From the NCBI GenBank assembly GCA_050084515.1, contig CM114275.1, positions 9,424,001 through 9,488,000 of the forward strand: 64,000 nt of DNA, written 5' to 3'. The translations under genes and the position numbers were made by a program. The first letter of the stretch is position 1. Every line of letters begins with the position of its first letter. Shown here piece after piece: positions 1 through 11,699 of the stretch. The notes under the pieces are model-generated. The model had not been told where the DNA came from and did no database searches. It saw nothing but the letters and a program-made list of their open reading frames with translations. The stretch is from Blasia pusilla. Lineage: Eukaryota; Marchantiophyta; Marchantiopsida; Blasiales.

Positions 1-3000
1 GTAAAATTTCCCGGGATCGGCATACAAAGAAGCGCTTGGTACAACCGGCGAATCCTCTCTTTGCACGGCTTTCCCGGCTCTGCTCCACCCCGTTCCCTCC
101 ACGTGATCATGGCGGAAGGAACTTGTTGGTGGCAAACTGAACATGGAGCAAGCGGTGGGCCGGTGAGATGAGCCATTTGGACATGATTCTGTCTCCCGTA
201 CGTACGACGGGGGGAAGCTGAGATCTACCCGTAAAATCGAGGCCGTGAGGAAAACGAGTCGTCGTGATGGCGCAGGACGAGTCACGATTGTTGCGAGAGA
301 GAAGATGTCTTCGTCGCGGGAACTGCAGAGAAAAAGAGTGGCCGAGCTTTTCTTCTCTTGCGCGTGTGTCGTAGTGCCGAGTGTTTCTGACGGAGTCACG
401 GAGGTGATTTCTAATCGAAATTCGAATCTACCACAGCAGTGGATACCCCGAAGAAAGGAAGAAATAGTGCAACTGTGGAACAGATCGGGAGGTCTGGTCA
501 TGATCACTCACACGTTCGAGGGGCGAGTCGCGACAAGAAACGGCGAACGGCAGTGTTCTTCCCCTCGCGGCGGAAAGCTTCCCGTCGGGGATTCGGAGAG
601 TGTTAGGGTTTAGGTCTGTCCGCAGGACTGCCGCTGTGTCTCTCGACTCTCCAACTGGCTGTCACCAACTTCGCTTCCTTGCGTTTTATTGGTGTGTATT
701 CTTGGGGACCCATTCTTGACTCCGCTGGCCCGTTGGACATCTTAAAAAGACGAGTTGGTGAAGGGCTGCTGTCCTTTCCTTAACTTCTGGGCCCCACGGA
801 CCGCACGGACCAATAGAAAATCGAGCAGCCTGCACATTTCGAGGGAATTCGTGGACATTTGAAGCCCTTATGAGACACTTGGATACAATTGTCAATATTT
901 GGGCCGGGAACGTTGAGTCTGGTCATGTTCTCGACGATGCGAAAGAAAATGTCCCCGTCTCCTTAGTCTGGACAGCCTGCTGGAATTGTCCTCTTGGTCA
1001 GGCTGGATTGGGACATCTTTGTTACTCGTTCGACCATCCGTTGCGTACAGGTCGTAGAATACGACCAATCACGCTACGGTTAGCCCATGCCTTTCTCCTG
1101 CGTGAGCCGATTCAATAGGGCCACTCATTTCCTTCCGACGGGGGACAAATACGCGTTTAGTATTGGGGAGGAAATTGCAGTTTAGTTCACACGATTTATT
1201 GAATAATAATAATTTCTTATACAAATAAATAAAAAAATTATATGGTCTGAAAGAGGACAAAACCTCTTTCGGACGTTCCTAAAAATCGCCGTTTACGGAA
1301 ACGGGAGCCGAATGTAGCGACCCGTTTCTTCAAACGAGCATTCGCCGTTGCCGCGACTCCCGGGGCTTCCCATTCCATTTTAACGAGCCATACCCGAATT
1401 ACTGCTCGAGTTCTTACAAGTATCCGTATTTCTTGTGCGAGTATAATGTGGTTCATTCACATTTTAGCAGGACTTTTGGTTAAGTTTTCAGATTTAATGG
1501 GATGATAATTGAAATGTAAATTTTCAAACAAACACGTTTCGGATGGTGAACATAACAAAACTACAGATTGGTTGTGTTGTTAAGAAATGCGAGACGTTTT
1601 ATAAATATATTGTGATTTTCTTCAAATTTTATTTATAAATTCTATAAAATTTCTCTTTTAGTTTCGCGAAATATTTTAAGTAATCATGGGTTTTTTTTAC
1701 TTAGACTTTATTCTATATTTTATTTTATTTTACTTTTGAATCTAATATGTTTCGGTACATCACCCGGAAACTCAAATGATTAATTGCATCCCCCTTTTCC
1801 GTCTAAGCTAATATTTGTGTTAGCTTATGATACCACGTGTCCTTATGTTATGTGCATGGCCTCTTCCTATTGGGCCAACACTTTTTCACAACGGATTTGC
1901 GCCCAATGCATGCAAATGCTAGTTTGTATAATTTCTTGTACAATGCATGAAAGTAGTATAATTTCTTGCAAAGCCCCGTAAAAATAACACTACATGGAGT
2001 ATTTGCGTTATGTTTGCCCATGGTCCCTACCGAATTTTTACTCCCATTACTAATCTTCCGCACCGGTAGTTCTGATTTGATCACATTCCCACGTAGCGGG
2101 TGTAAATGACGTTTATTTTCGTTTTTCTTCGAAAACCAGTTTGGTTTCTTTACTTTCCCCCTTTATTACGCCTTTATAAAATTTTATTTCATTTCGATAC
2201 TAATTCATGTCTCATATGAGACCGAGCAATCATCCCTCTTCATAATAAAAGTATGATCCCCAACTTCTCCCTGTTATCTGGAGAGAGAAAACCTTATCAT
2301 CACTTATCCCCTATCTGGAAAGAAAGAATTTCGTGACATACATTTACTGTCGAGCATTGGACGATAGTCTCAAGGTGCACCCTCTAGTTTTCCGAGCTTG
2401 GAACTTCAAACTTAGTGTTATTTTCATCCCCAAACTATGAACCCTGCAGAGATGAGGATTTATTGACGCCACGTGTCCACAATACCCCGCCTTCCACCTC
2501 TATCGTACCTGTTTCTCGAATCACCTGAAAGACTTGATCTTCGCCCATCCAGCTAAGCATAAAATGAAAAGATAGAATCTAATTGAACCCGAGGTAAGTC
2601 TGAAGTTAACAGCTACTAACCAACCCTGTTCCAAAACATAATTCTCCATGGAATTAAGTTTTTCGGGCGCTATGTATCTCCCCGACATCCCGGAGCGGAT
2701 TATTTAAAACGTTTAACCAATTTCGCCATGGGAGGATTCGCGGGCCCGAATATTACTTCATCGGGACCAACAAAGGTCACACTCTAGTGTCTTCCCATCC
2801 CACCCCTTCGCTCCTATCACAAGGGAATACATTGGGCGACCAGAAAGTTTTTGGAGCAGTTCCCTGACACCCTTCCCAAGCAGTTTCCCGACACCAGATG
2901 GGATGCTCAAACCATACTCTCCATTGAGTAGGCATTATTCTCAAAAGACGATTGTGGCCTAGAGGTTGACCCTATGGTCAATCCAGCATACATAAGAACG

Positions 3001-3900
3001 ACACAAACCCTCACAAACCCTTTCCTATCGAGAACTGCCGCGACTCCAAAAATAAGTGGCATCCCTCTTCCAACAGTGGAAGTAGTGGGCCAAAGCTCCT
3101 GGCATTTCCAATTGAGATTCATCTGACTAAAGCCCACAGTACTTTCAAAGATTTTCCAACTTCCCCTTTAAATTCTGCCTCTTTGCATATTAATTGCCCT
3201 CGGAAGTTGGTCGAGCTGCGCACTCCTAAAAGTCCCGGACAGTATGCACATCAGCAGGGCATTGTCTCGTGCCATGCGAGAGTTGCGGAGGTGGCACAAT
3301 GGATCCCTCCACTTACTATAATTCCATTTGGGCGCTAATACCCGTCCCCTGACATATAGTAGAAGTCTAGTTAATTTCGAGGCCACTACAACCAAGCCAT
3401 CACTCATCATTATCATAGGGTAAGAAAGTTCACATGCTCACATGAAGGGTAACATGAGAACAAAACTGAACTTGGCAGAGGCCGTGTAGTAAGAGCCTTT
3501 CCACAAGATGATATCTATCCACCATCAAAATCAAATGTAATTCACTACTCCGAGAGACAGAAACTTTACATACTGAATCTTTTACGTTAAGGGCCGATAG
3601 GGCAACGACAATGTCACCGAAGGTTCAATTTAATCCAAGCAAGTTATAATCAGGGCACCTTGATTCACAAAAACCTCACACCCACTAAGAGTTATCTCTC
3701 ATTCTATGCAGAGACACCAAATACTGTGGCAATCTAACGGATGGTATTGCAGTCGACTAAAATTTTAGTCCCATACACATTGGCATGTTTCACCAACGGA
3801 TTGGGCAAGTTTCTGCAGATGAACATATGATATAATCAGGGACGGTTCAACTAAGCTTCAACCTGTGATATTTACAAAAACCAAAACGCTCATCATTCTC
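1..3900. other. Intergenic DNA with no recognised gene
   Basis: No open frame in this stretch resembles a known protein, and none shows the exon and splice pattern seen in the two host genes. About the first 700 bases are moderately GC-rich, and 1.4-2.3 kb is AT-rich. Frames of 60-120 residues occur but look like chance. The last few hundred bases before 4,025 probably include the 3' untranslated region of the minus-strand phosphatase gene. A gene just outside the left edge could have its promoter here, but nothing shows it. Confidence 0.5.
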
Positions 3901-4024
3901 GGACTGATACTCTCCGTACGGTCAAGACATGGGACAACTTTGTTCCAGGACTTCTTTGACCATTTCGATGAGCGTGGCAATAAGGGGATCACCTAAAAAG
4001 AATGGGATTTTCCAAGCACACAAC

Positions 4025-5589
4025 TTATTGAAATCGGACAACAATGCAAGATATATCATCCTTGCTCTTCCGAACAAGGGCCTCGTCAGTCAACATCTTG
4101 GCAGCAACTTGTGGATCTCGAACTTTCTTAACATGGTCGGTAGCCTCTTGGTTCTTCATTACCTGCCACAAGGAGGAGTAATAGTTCAGAATATTCTCCT
4201 TAGTTGCACATCGGGAAGCCCTATAATGATAACCAACTCTAAATTCCAAGATGAGATGATGAGAGATAAAAAGAACCTTCCAAAGACCATCACTGGCTAG
4301 AATGAGAAACTCGGTGTATTGATCAATTTTGATCTCTGCTACATCAGGTTGCGCGCTAAGATGAACTTTCAAACTTTTATCTCCAAATGCACGAGCTACC
4401 GCCAGTTGGCCGTCCACGCGCGGCACATCCCCTGAAATATGAACAAGGTGATATCAGATTCTTTTCTAAAACTTGAACCGGTCTATGATAAGCTTAATTC
4501 CACACAATTTGAGCTTTAGAAAAGAAAAGCCAACCTGGCATATTTGAGACAAACCCTCCTTTGCCCTCAATGCTCCCTCTCTCAACACTTGGCTCATGAT
4601 CTACAGAAAGCTGAATGGCAGTGCCACTGCGACATAGTACCGCCCTAGAGTCTCCAACATTGGCAACAACCAAACGCTTGCCGTCAATAAGGATCGCAGT
4701 TACAGCCGTTGATCCACCCACCCCCAAAGTAGGAGCCTTGTCCAAAATAGTCCCATCTGTGTTCAGGTATGCCTTCTTGATGGCCTCGGCGGGATTTTGC
4801 CAGAATCCACCCTGCAGGCGATATGAACTGTGTCAACACACGAATCGAAGCAAGTAAACACCATACGGCGCCGATCTCTCTCTCTGTCCTAATTATGATG
4901 GCGTGCTCTCTCACAAAGTTAGCCACGGTCCACCTCAGATAAAGGAACCTACGACGCTGTGGTGGCCCGAGTAGCGCCCCATCCTTCCTGTGTCCACAAC
5001 GAGCTCTGCTTCCCGGATCACTCCAGCATGATCTGGAGTGACCGTTGACCGCTGGAGAGCTTTGATTGACTACGTAAGAGGACTATAAGATGGAACCCAA
5101 ACAAAATATAAATGAACCCTGTGACCTCCTGCCCGACTCTTAATGAACAGATCACGATCCCTTCCCTTATTGTCAGATAAGTTGCGATGAGTCCCTACAA
5201 TTATCCCCCCTCCCGACGGTTCCAAAGTCTCGAACGTCAAAGCTGAAATCCAATACGATCTGCATTTAAGGTCCGCGCCAAACGCTGATATCCCTACAGA
5301 TAGCCCTTTCAAGTACCTCGTTGAGAATGTTGTCGAAAAGATAACGCTGTAAATAGGCCGGCACACTGTCACCCAAATGACCGTCGTAGATGGCAAACAA
5401 ACCCAACTCGTGTTCCTTGACGCGTTTGAACTCCGCTACATGTTTATCCTCCATAGGATGCCTAGATTTTCCTTTCACTAAAGAGAATCCGTGTACAATT
5501 TGGTTATGAGTGCCCTGACCCTGCCCTTTCCCAGTGTCTGAAGCATGGCCCGTATTCATCTTGGATTGAGGCTGCATGCCTGATGCCAT
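4025..5589 (-). CDS. Protein phosphatase 2C (plant PP2C, about 280 aa, 4 coding exons)
   Basis: Metal-dependent Ser/Thr phosphatase of the PPM/PP2C family, which dephosphorylates signalling proteins using two Mn/Mg ions. Exons that join in frame: 5589-5317, 4811-4535, 4431-4277 and 4162-4025, with GT-AG borders; this gives about 280 residues, close to the roughly 282 of small plant PP2Cs of the PP2C10/WIN2 type. Visible motifs: [16 protein letters not shown] with the first acidic metal ligand, [53 protein letters not shown] and [12 protein letters not shown] at the C terminus. Metal-binding aspartates (DGH, SDG, DDIS) are all present. No transmembrane segment or target signal is obvious. The chosen ATG lies 3 bases after a strong 3' splice site, so an upstream exon (5' UTR or a few more residues) is likely and the N terminus is the uncertain part. 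Substrate unknown. It looks intact. Confidence 0.93.
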
Positions 5590-7120
5590 CTGCTGAAAAC
5601 ACAAAAACGAAGAGAAACCGTCAGTAATCGCAAGCCACGTTCCGGACAACCTCAACTTCAACTTGCAGTAGGAGGCACGCACAAAGAAAATTGCGACAAT
5701 GATTCCAGACCAAACTGAAGCTACAGAAACTACCAACATCGCTCGCATGATAACGATTTCCTCCCCTCCCTCTCAGCAACACTAGAAAGGCAATGGTGAG
5801 TGCCTTTCTGATGTCGGAAGATTTGGACAGTCCGGCATGCCTTCGAAGCCAACCTATCATATGCGACATCATTCAAGCACAGTTTTGTTTCTCTGTAGAC
5901 TTGCTACATGCCTTGCGAAGACAGTTGAGCCGGAGAAAGCACATCTCAGCTCGCTTCTGAGTCACTAAACAGAGCGCTGGATACCATTTCACCTTGAAGA
6001 ACTTCCACAACTCTCTCCCACAATCCCTCTCTCCCTCCCTCTCTCCCTCATCAACTCAGACCTCTTTTCCTCGGAGAAGTAGACAGGTGTAAGGGAAATA
6101 GGGCGAATAACAAGAGGGACACGGACAGAGTCTCCGCTAGACGGCAGTGACCGTAGAGGAAAGTTGCGGTCAATGGAACGCGTAAGTCATCGAGTGCACG
6201 CAGGTGTAGTAAGCAAGAGAACAAGGGATGGTCACACGCTAGCTTCCACGTTGTAAATAGATTTGTCTACGGTGAACAGAGCGAGACACTAACAGAATCA
6301 TATCCAAGTAAACCTCCGCAAGCGCCACTTCAGAACAAAGCTTCGACAGCCGGCGTGCACATTGTAGTAAGCTTGCGCACAAATAGGGAGCGAGTTATTG
6401 AAAAGACGGGGAAAAGGATCGGGGAACCAGACTCTTGTCCTACTCTTTCTCTCGATCGCTCACTCTCTCTTTCTCTCCTTTTCTCGCTCGCTCCCTCGCT
6501 CTCTGTAGAGCGCCTCGCATGAGGCTGATACACCTCCAAACGGAGGCGTATCGGCCAGGATATGCTCTTTCCGTTCCGGCTCCGTTTTGGACGGAGCCGG
6601 AACAGGAGCCCGCGAACGGAGGGCTCCGTTCCAATTACTCTCTCTCCGACGGCGGGGAGGACGGCGTGCAGCGCGTCCCTGTTGGGAGGAGGGAGGCGAC
6701 TCCGGACGGAGCAGCAGTCGTTCGCGCGGCTCCGTTCCTCCAACGGAGCCGCTCCGGGCGGAGCCGGAGCCGGAGCCGGAGACGGCGACGGCCGCTTCCA
6801 TGTGAACCGGCGCTCCCATGGACCTTACAACGTGACACAAGCGCGAGGAGCGCACAAAACCAACTTGGTCGGTAGAAGTGTACACTTCCTACTCTCTCTG
6901 TTTCGCAGCACGTTCTTCTCCCATCCTGCCAGTAAAGCTGATCTAACCAGCGAAGCAAGCAGCACACCACACCTCGGTCGGTCGGCAGGTTCACGTCATC
7001 CCCGGGCACCCACGTTGAAGCGTGCTTGGTCAACACGCCGCTCCGATCGGATCGCCCGCTCTCGGCTCATCGTCATCATTAGGGCGGTTCAAAGCGTCCT
7101 ACGGCGACTTCCATAAGATT
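5590..7120. promoter_or_regulatory. Upstream region of the PP2C gene: pyrimidine tracts and GC-rich palindromic block
   Basis: Just upstream of the PP2C start (minus strand) is a 3' splice site, so at least one leader intron is inferred. Farther out are CT-rich stretches near 6,010-6,060 and 6,435-6,500, and a strongly GC-rich block from 6,540 to 6,800 with many copies of CGGAGC/GCTCCG. Several long frames overlap here on both strands, a pattern expected of GC-rich repeated DNA rather than of coding sequence. No TATA box or transcription start could be fixed. Confidence 0.45.
6574..6602. repeat. Perfect 12-bp inverted repeat in the GC-rich block
   Basis: TTCCGGCTCCGT at 6,574-6,585 and its exact reverse complement at 6,591-6,602 enclose the 5-base loop TTTGG. 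It lies among further GCTCCG/CGGAGC copies. It could be a cruciform or a paired binding site; function is not visible. Confidence 0.8.
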
Positions 7121-7857
7121 ATTTACGCTAATTTCCCGTAAATCTAAACCATTTACCTGAGTACATACCCAAAATGGGGTTAGGACGATTTTCCGTCAAC
7201 CCACGAACGAGGACTTCCTCTTTTCCATTTAATTTTTTCAATTATTTTTGGTAAAAATCTAATTCAAAGCGGATCTAATGTGTGGACCCTACGAGGATAG
7301 AACTTTGAACTCCCTTCTTTCCTTCCAACTCATGTATGCTCACTCCTTTCTATCCCGGTGTTCGTGCATGGTTGCTTATGGTAATTTGGATGAGTATTAC
7401 TAAAATAGAGAAACACTAGTTAGGACCATCCATAATAACTATATTCTCCTACTAATTGTGGAACCCTATTTAGGTGACAAAAGTATTTTTGAGATAAATT
7501 TAGTGACCCATGTCAAACATGAATACCTTCAGAAAATTGCATCCTCCTATTAGTATATAGATAGATCGGCTATCAAAAATGAAATGTAGGTTTCATGAGT
7601 CATTGCGCATAATTTAGGGTTCACTTCGACTTGAGGAACAAAATTATGCAGCCTCGTATTTGTGACCTTACTAGCTTCAAAGCAACATAGACGTATGGGA
7701 AGCAATTGAAAGGTATAGATATACAAAGTCAATTCTTGTGCGGTGAGTTCTTTTAACATGATTGCTTGCCACTTAAGGTTTAAAACTTGGATATTTATTG
7801 CGACTGTACATCACTACCAACATAGATCTGATATCATTAATAACCCAGATGTATAAA

Positions 7858-8405
7858 TGATGCTTGCAGTTGACGGCACCGACGACGTTCGATGTGACTG
7901 CAGGGCGCACTATCCTGAGAGTGCGTGACATTTTTCCCTCCAGTTTTCTCTTGCTGGAGGGACGCGATGGTATGGTATGGAAGGACCATGTGCATAATTT
8001 TGCGCCATGTCACCTTCCTAACATTGATGGTACAGTAGATCCAAGCTCAGCAGTAGTTCGTGCACACTTGCGTTGTATGTTGTGTGGTTCTTCTCGTGGT
8101 ACGGCCACGATGCTAGTTTATGATGGATGTAAGAGAGGTTGGCATATGGCATGTCTGACGCCACCTCTCACTAGGGTTCTCGGGGACGATGGATGTGTCC
8201 CAGATGTACATAGAGAAGATAGTTGGTACGCTTCGATTCCGACTTTTTCTGTGACATGGATGATATGAAGGCGACTAACGATGGGGCCACATGAGCACCC
8301 GGCCTTTCTGCTCTTAGCATCCTAGAGATGTATGTCGTGGTAGATAGGGATAGATGGCTATCTGGAGTTAGAGGGACCTAATCACCAACTAGGGGGGCGA
8401 TTGAA
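7858..8405 (+). pseudogene. Gypsy-M fragment D: post-integrase segment with PHD finger, up to the polypurine tract
   Basis: A piece of the Gypsy-M 3' end on the plus strand. It encodes the segment after the integrase (DVTAGRTILRVRDIFPS, GMVWKDHVHNF) and then a PHD finger: CMLC, a C-to-Y change at the third zinc ligand (LVYDGC), GWHMAC, and PPLTRV. A 1-base deletion relative to the 61.9-kb copy shifts the frame so that the last two cysteines (WMCPRCT and stop) are read only in another frame. The sequence goes on through the family's 3' untranslated region to the polypurine run CTAGGGGGGCGA and diverges where an LTR should begin. Its left edge has the same internal deletion as the 11.3-kb copy, so the two are closely related. 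Confidence 0.8.
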
Positions 8406-8669
8406 TCTCAGCAATAGCTTAAGCTTGAATGGCTTGTAATATGCCGTTGCATGCGTAAATGAAATGAAAATGAGTAAAGACCTTATGTTACCTGAGCAAA
8501 TGCTCCACTACGCACAATATGAGTTTGGAGGTTCTAACATTTTTTGTAACACTACTACTCTGCAAGGTCTTGTAAGTTGTGACACCTCTTGGAGTAGCAA
8601 GAGGGACATATATTAAATCAACAGGCCTCCCTCATGGAACAGTTTTAGCTGTCTCCAAGGACATAAAAT

Positions 8670-8888
8670 TTGAATGATTCAAACAAAAAACCGTTATCAC
8701 GGCGGATTCACCAAAACCCTAAGGATCCCCATCCAACGGCTATAAGAAATCCCATCCAATGGTTAAAGAATCGCAAAATCACGTGTCACACCGTTCGGAA
8801 ATGCTCCTTTGTAGTTTGCCAAAAATGCCACGTGTCAGACGCTTGGGTGTTTGTACGAGGAGATGACACTCTCCCATAATAGTAAAGA
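8670..8888 (-). mobile_element. Probable Helitron 5' end (minus strand)
   Basis: Read on the minus strand from 8,888, the sequence starts TCTTTACTATTATGGGAGAG, which fits the plant Helitron 5' consensus TCTMTACTAMY. It continues with the CACGTGTC-type motif and the Helitron-like sub-terminal sequence that also occurs around 63.5 kb. A matching 3' hairpin and CTAG end was not found to the left, so the element is either truncated or longer than the part given. No Rep-helicase frame is present. Confidence 0.5.
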
Positions 8889-9471
8889 GTATGTTCGAAT
8901 TGTTATATGCATGTTATCTTCCGTTCATAGAGCTCCCAAATCTTACATGTGGTCTTTTGGTGCTTTCGTCTTCTTCCGTTAATACAACTCCAAAAGCATC
9001 TAAAAAAAAGGGCATTTGACCCATAACATAATACTTGATTCTTATATTATTGATTTTAATATTCTTTGAGATCTTCAATAATATTCACTCCCATTGCAGA
9101 GTAGTAGTATTACTTAGAGAATAGAGCCAAACTAGAGAGCAAATTCTAAGTGATAAAATGGGATTTTAACAAATAACAAACTCATGATTGAATGAAAGAT
9201 ATGTATATTCCTATCTCCTTAATTAAGAGGGTATGTTATAGGATCTACGATCGAGCAAGAATATATTGGAAATATAGCCCCTGGAAAATGTGTTGATGTA
9301 AGTGCATCTTGTAAGTGTGACGTGGAGGGAGTTGGTGAAAAAGGATCTATTTTTCTCCTGGTATCTCTTGACCCCAAATTGTGTTAATGCAAGAGATTCT
9401 TATCATCAACAATACATTGATGGTAATCTTGTACAATGCTTTACGACAGTCCCCTTCGTGCTGCACGTTTT

Positions 9472-10610
9472 GCAGCAAACAATGCGCAATTTGGAGTTGC
9501 GAGCAAAAAGTTATGATCAAACTTGCAAAATTGCCATTGCTAAGTTATTTTTAGGGTTAAATTGTTCAAACCCTAAACCAACCGCCACGCCGTCGCCATC
9601 ATAGTCACCGTCAACGGTCCGACCTTGACGGTCAACCATCATTGTCAACGGTCAATTGTCACCGTCAATGGTCAAGCGTCACCCTCATTAGTCGGCCGTC
9701 ATCGTCAACGGTCCACCTTCCGTTGTCCACCCACTGGTTGCCACTGCCGCCATTACGGAGAAGAGGGTCTTTCACGACGTTCGTTGATTCTCTGACTTGC
9801 GTCGCCACCATGTACTTTGTTTTGGCCGCCACCGTCATCGCAGCGTCGTCATTAACCAGTGATGCCAGATGACCTCCAGTTATGGTGTTTGAGTTTTGAT
9901 TTCATGCTGCTATGTTGTGATTGGTAGCAGTTTGACGACGATCGAGTACCGTGCCGTGACGCCCGTAACCGCGATGCGCCGCCGATTGCTTCCCCGTGCC
10001 GCTCGTGGCCACACCGCATCATCTCGATCGCGGAACCGCTCCTTCACTAAGGAGCAGAGTGTGTGAATTGCTGATTGAGGAGGGTATGCCGCCGAGTGCC
10101 GCACCCAATTTCCAAATGCCATGCTGTTTGTAGCCGTTCCGTGCATTTGACCGCTCGACTTGCACCGCACATCGAGGAGGTTGAGCAGCATCAGTACGAG
10201 AGGAGTACGACTTGCTGATTGGAGGAGTTGTCTTCACGACCAAGTTGGGGTCGAGATTTGCAGTTGCTTAGGAGCGACATCGACATGTGTTCAAGTTACC
10301 CATTATGGTCCTTTATCCTGCACGTGTAAGAGATTCTCGAATTTGGGTAGTTTATTTGGGATATTGGGTTGTGTGGATGTTGAGAGCATCATTCATGTAT
10401 GTGGTATAGGGGACATACACCTGTGTGGGATGTCCGGAGTTGAGGGTAGGTTGTCGATGAGATGATAGTCTGATCGATTTGCCGCATCACACCACGTGTT
10501 GCCGCACGTTACACGTCTCAGGGAGAGAGAATGTAGATTTGGTGCCGTATGTTTGGGATGAGTGATTGAGGGTTTACTCGCGAGGTTGAGAGTGATCGGG
10601 TGAGAGGGGC
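9472..10610 (+). mobile_element. Gypsy-M copy E: 5' untranslated leader
   Basis: This stretch is homologous over its full length to the reverse complement of about 57,560-58,675. In both places it runs directly into the Gypsy-M gag, so it is the family's leader. It contains the GTCAACGGTC-rich block (9,600-9,725), then a GC-rich part. Small frames inside are not conserved between the two copies. The 5' LTR and primer-binding site that should lie upstream were not identified. Confidence 0.65.
9600..9725 (+). repeat. Imperfect tandem GTCAACGGTC-type repeats in the Gypsy-M leader
   Basis: About ten degenerate copies of a unit near GTCAACGGTCA follow one another. The same kind of array lies in inverted orientation at about 58,435-58,545 in the other leader copy, so it belongs to the transposon and not to the host. 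Confidence 0.65.
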
Positions 10611-11023
10611 ATGAGGGTCATCACTACGTCCGTTCGGGACTTTGAGAGGCGAGGTGGTGAACTCGAGAGTAGCTCTAGAGGTTTTATGCAGAGTGGCGCG
10701 AGGTTCGGAGGGTCTCAACGTGAGGGACCACCTCGACCTTCTTCTGTGTCATCGTTAGATGAGGGGGAGGATATAGAGGAGTTTGTGAGCACATCGCCAC
10801 ACATTGTGAGTGGTCCTACCAGTTGGGCGTACGAGATGGACGACCAGGGTTGAGGACCGCGTAGGTTTTCAGGTACAGTAGGCACAATTCGGTTGCACGA
10901 TTTCATAGCACAGTTTAGGAGTTGATACGACTCCCAGCGGGCCCGGAACTCTAGAGAGTTCAACCCGCTTACAACCTGGAATGATATGTTCCAGCATTTA
11001 GAGGGGACACCCATGGACGATTA
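10611..11023 (+). pseudogene. Gypsy-M copy E: N-terminal half of gag
   Basis: The plus frame begins MRVITTSVRDFERRGG and, past two stops (about 10,852 and 10,934), continues in the same frame through FNPLTTWNDMFQHLEGTPMD, typical of a retrotransposon capsid (conserved W, then LEG). The homologous gag start is at 57,430-57,560 on the minus strand. Coding similarity stops at about 11,023, where the sequence switches to a minus-strand LTR-like unit. The missing second half of such a gag lies at 29.74-30.33 kb in opposite orientation, which suggests an inversion. No intact product is possible. Confidence 0.7.
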
Positions 11024-11135
11024 CCATACGCATACACATCGCTACACAACATACATTTTTGTCATCGAACACACACAATCCGATGCTAACTCATGGCATA
11101 CATACACAAAGGCGAGAAGTACCAAAATATCTCCA
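11024..11135 (-). repeat. Gypsy-M LTR-like terminal unit, last bases missing
   Basis: On the minus strand it starts TGGAGATATTTTGGTACTTC directly after the polypurine run of the 11.3-kb element. It matches the 126-bp units at 30,348, 55,502 and 62,177. The last few bases (GCACGACA in the others) are absent, and the sequence switches into the plus-strand gag fragment. Confidence 0.75.
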
Positions 11136-11323
11136 ATCGCCCCCCTAGTTGGTGATTAGGTCCCTCTAACTCCAGATAGCCATCTATCCCTACCTACCAC
11201 GACATACGTCTCTAGCACGCTAAGAGTAGAAAGGCCGGGTGCTCATGTGGCCCCATCGTTAGTCGCCTTCCCATCATCCATGTCACAGAAAAAGTCGGAA
11301 TCGAAGCCTACCTACTATCTTCT

Positions 11324-11690
11324 CTATGTACATCTGGGACACATCCATCGTCCCCAAGAACCCTAGTGAGAGGTGGCGTCAGACATGCCATATGCCAACC
11401 TCTCAAACATCCATCACAGACTAGCATCGTGGCCGCACCACGAGAAGAACCACACAACATACAACGCAAGTCTGCACGAACTACTGCTGAGCTTGGATCT
11501 ACTGTACCATCAATATTAGGAAGGTGATATGGCGCAAAATTATGCACATGGTCCTTCCATACCATACCATCGCGTCCCTCCAGCAAGAGAAAACCGGAGG
11601 GAAAAATGTCACGCACTCTCATGATAGTGCGCCCTGCAGTCACATCGAACGTCGTCGGTGCCGTCAGCCGCAAGCATCATCTATATATTT
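11324..11690 (-). pseudogene. Gypsy-M copy A: C-terminal PHD finger after integrase
   Basis: The segment after the integrase carries DVTAGRTIMRVRDIFPS and GMVWKDHVHNF, then a Cys4-His-Cys3 PHD finger: CMLC, VCDGC, GWHMAC, PPLTRV. Six of eight zinc ligands are in frame. The last pair lies in the +1 frame as WMCPRCT and a stop (TAG at 11,326-11,324), owing to a 1-base deletion visible against the 61.9-kb copy. PHD fingers usually bind histone H3 tails, so a role in choosing insertion sites is inferred, by analogy with chromodomains in chromoviruses. The part between integrase and this domain is shortened compared with the 56-kb and 61.6-kb copies. Confidence 0.85.
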
Positions 11691-11699
11691 GGGTCATCA

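Noticed and set aside
6330-7116. Long overlapping frames on both strands, up to 184 codons
   Set aside because: They coincide with GC-rich CGGAGC repeats and CT tracts, are open in several frames at once, and have arginine/serine-rich low-complexity products. This is what composition alone would give.
7864-8268. The PHD frame as a host chromatin gene
   Set aside because: The same domain occurs four times, always with the Gypsy-M 3' untranslated region and, in three copies, after its integrase.
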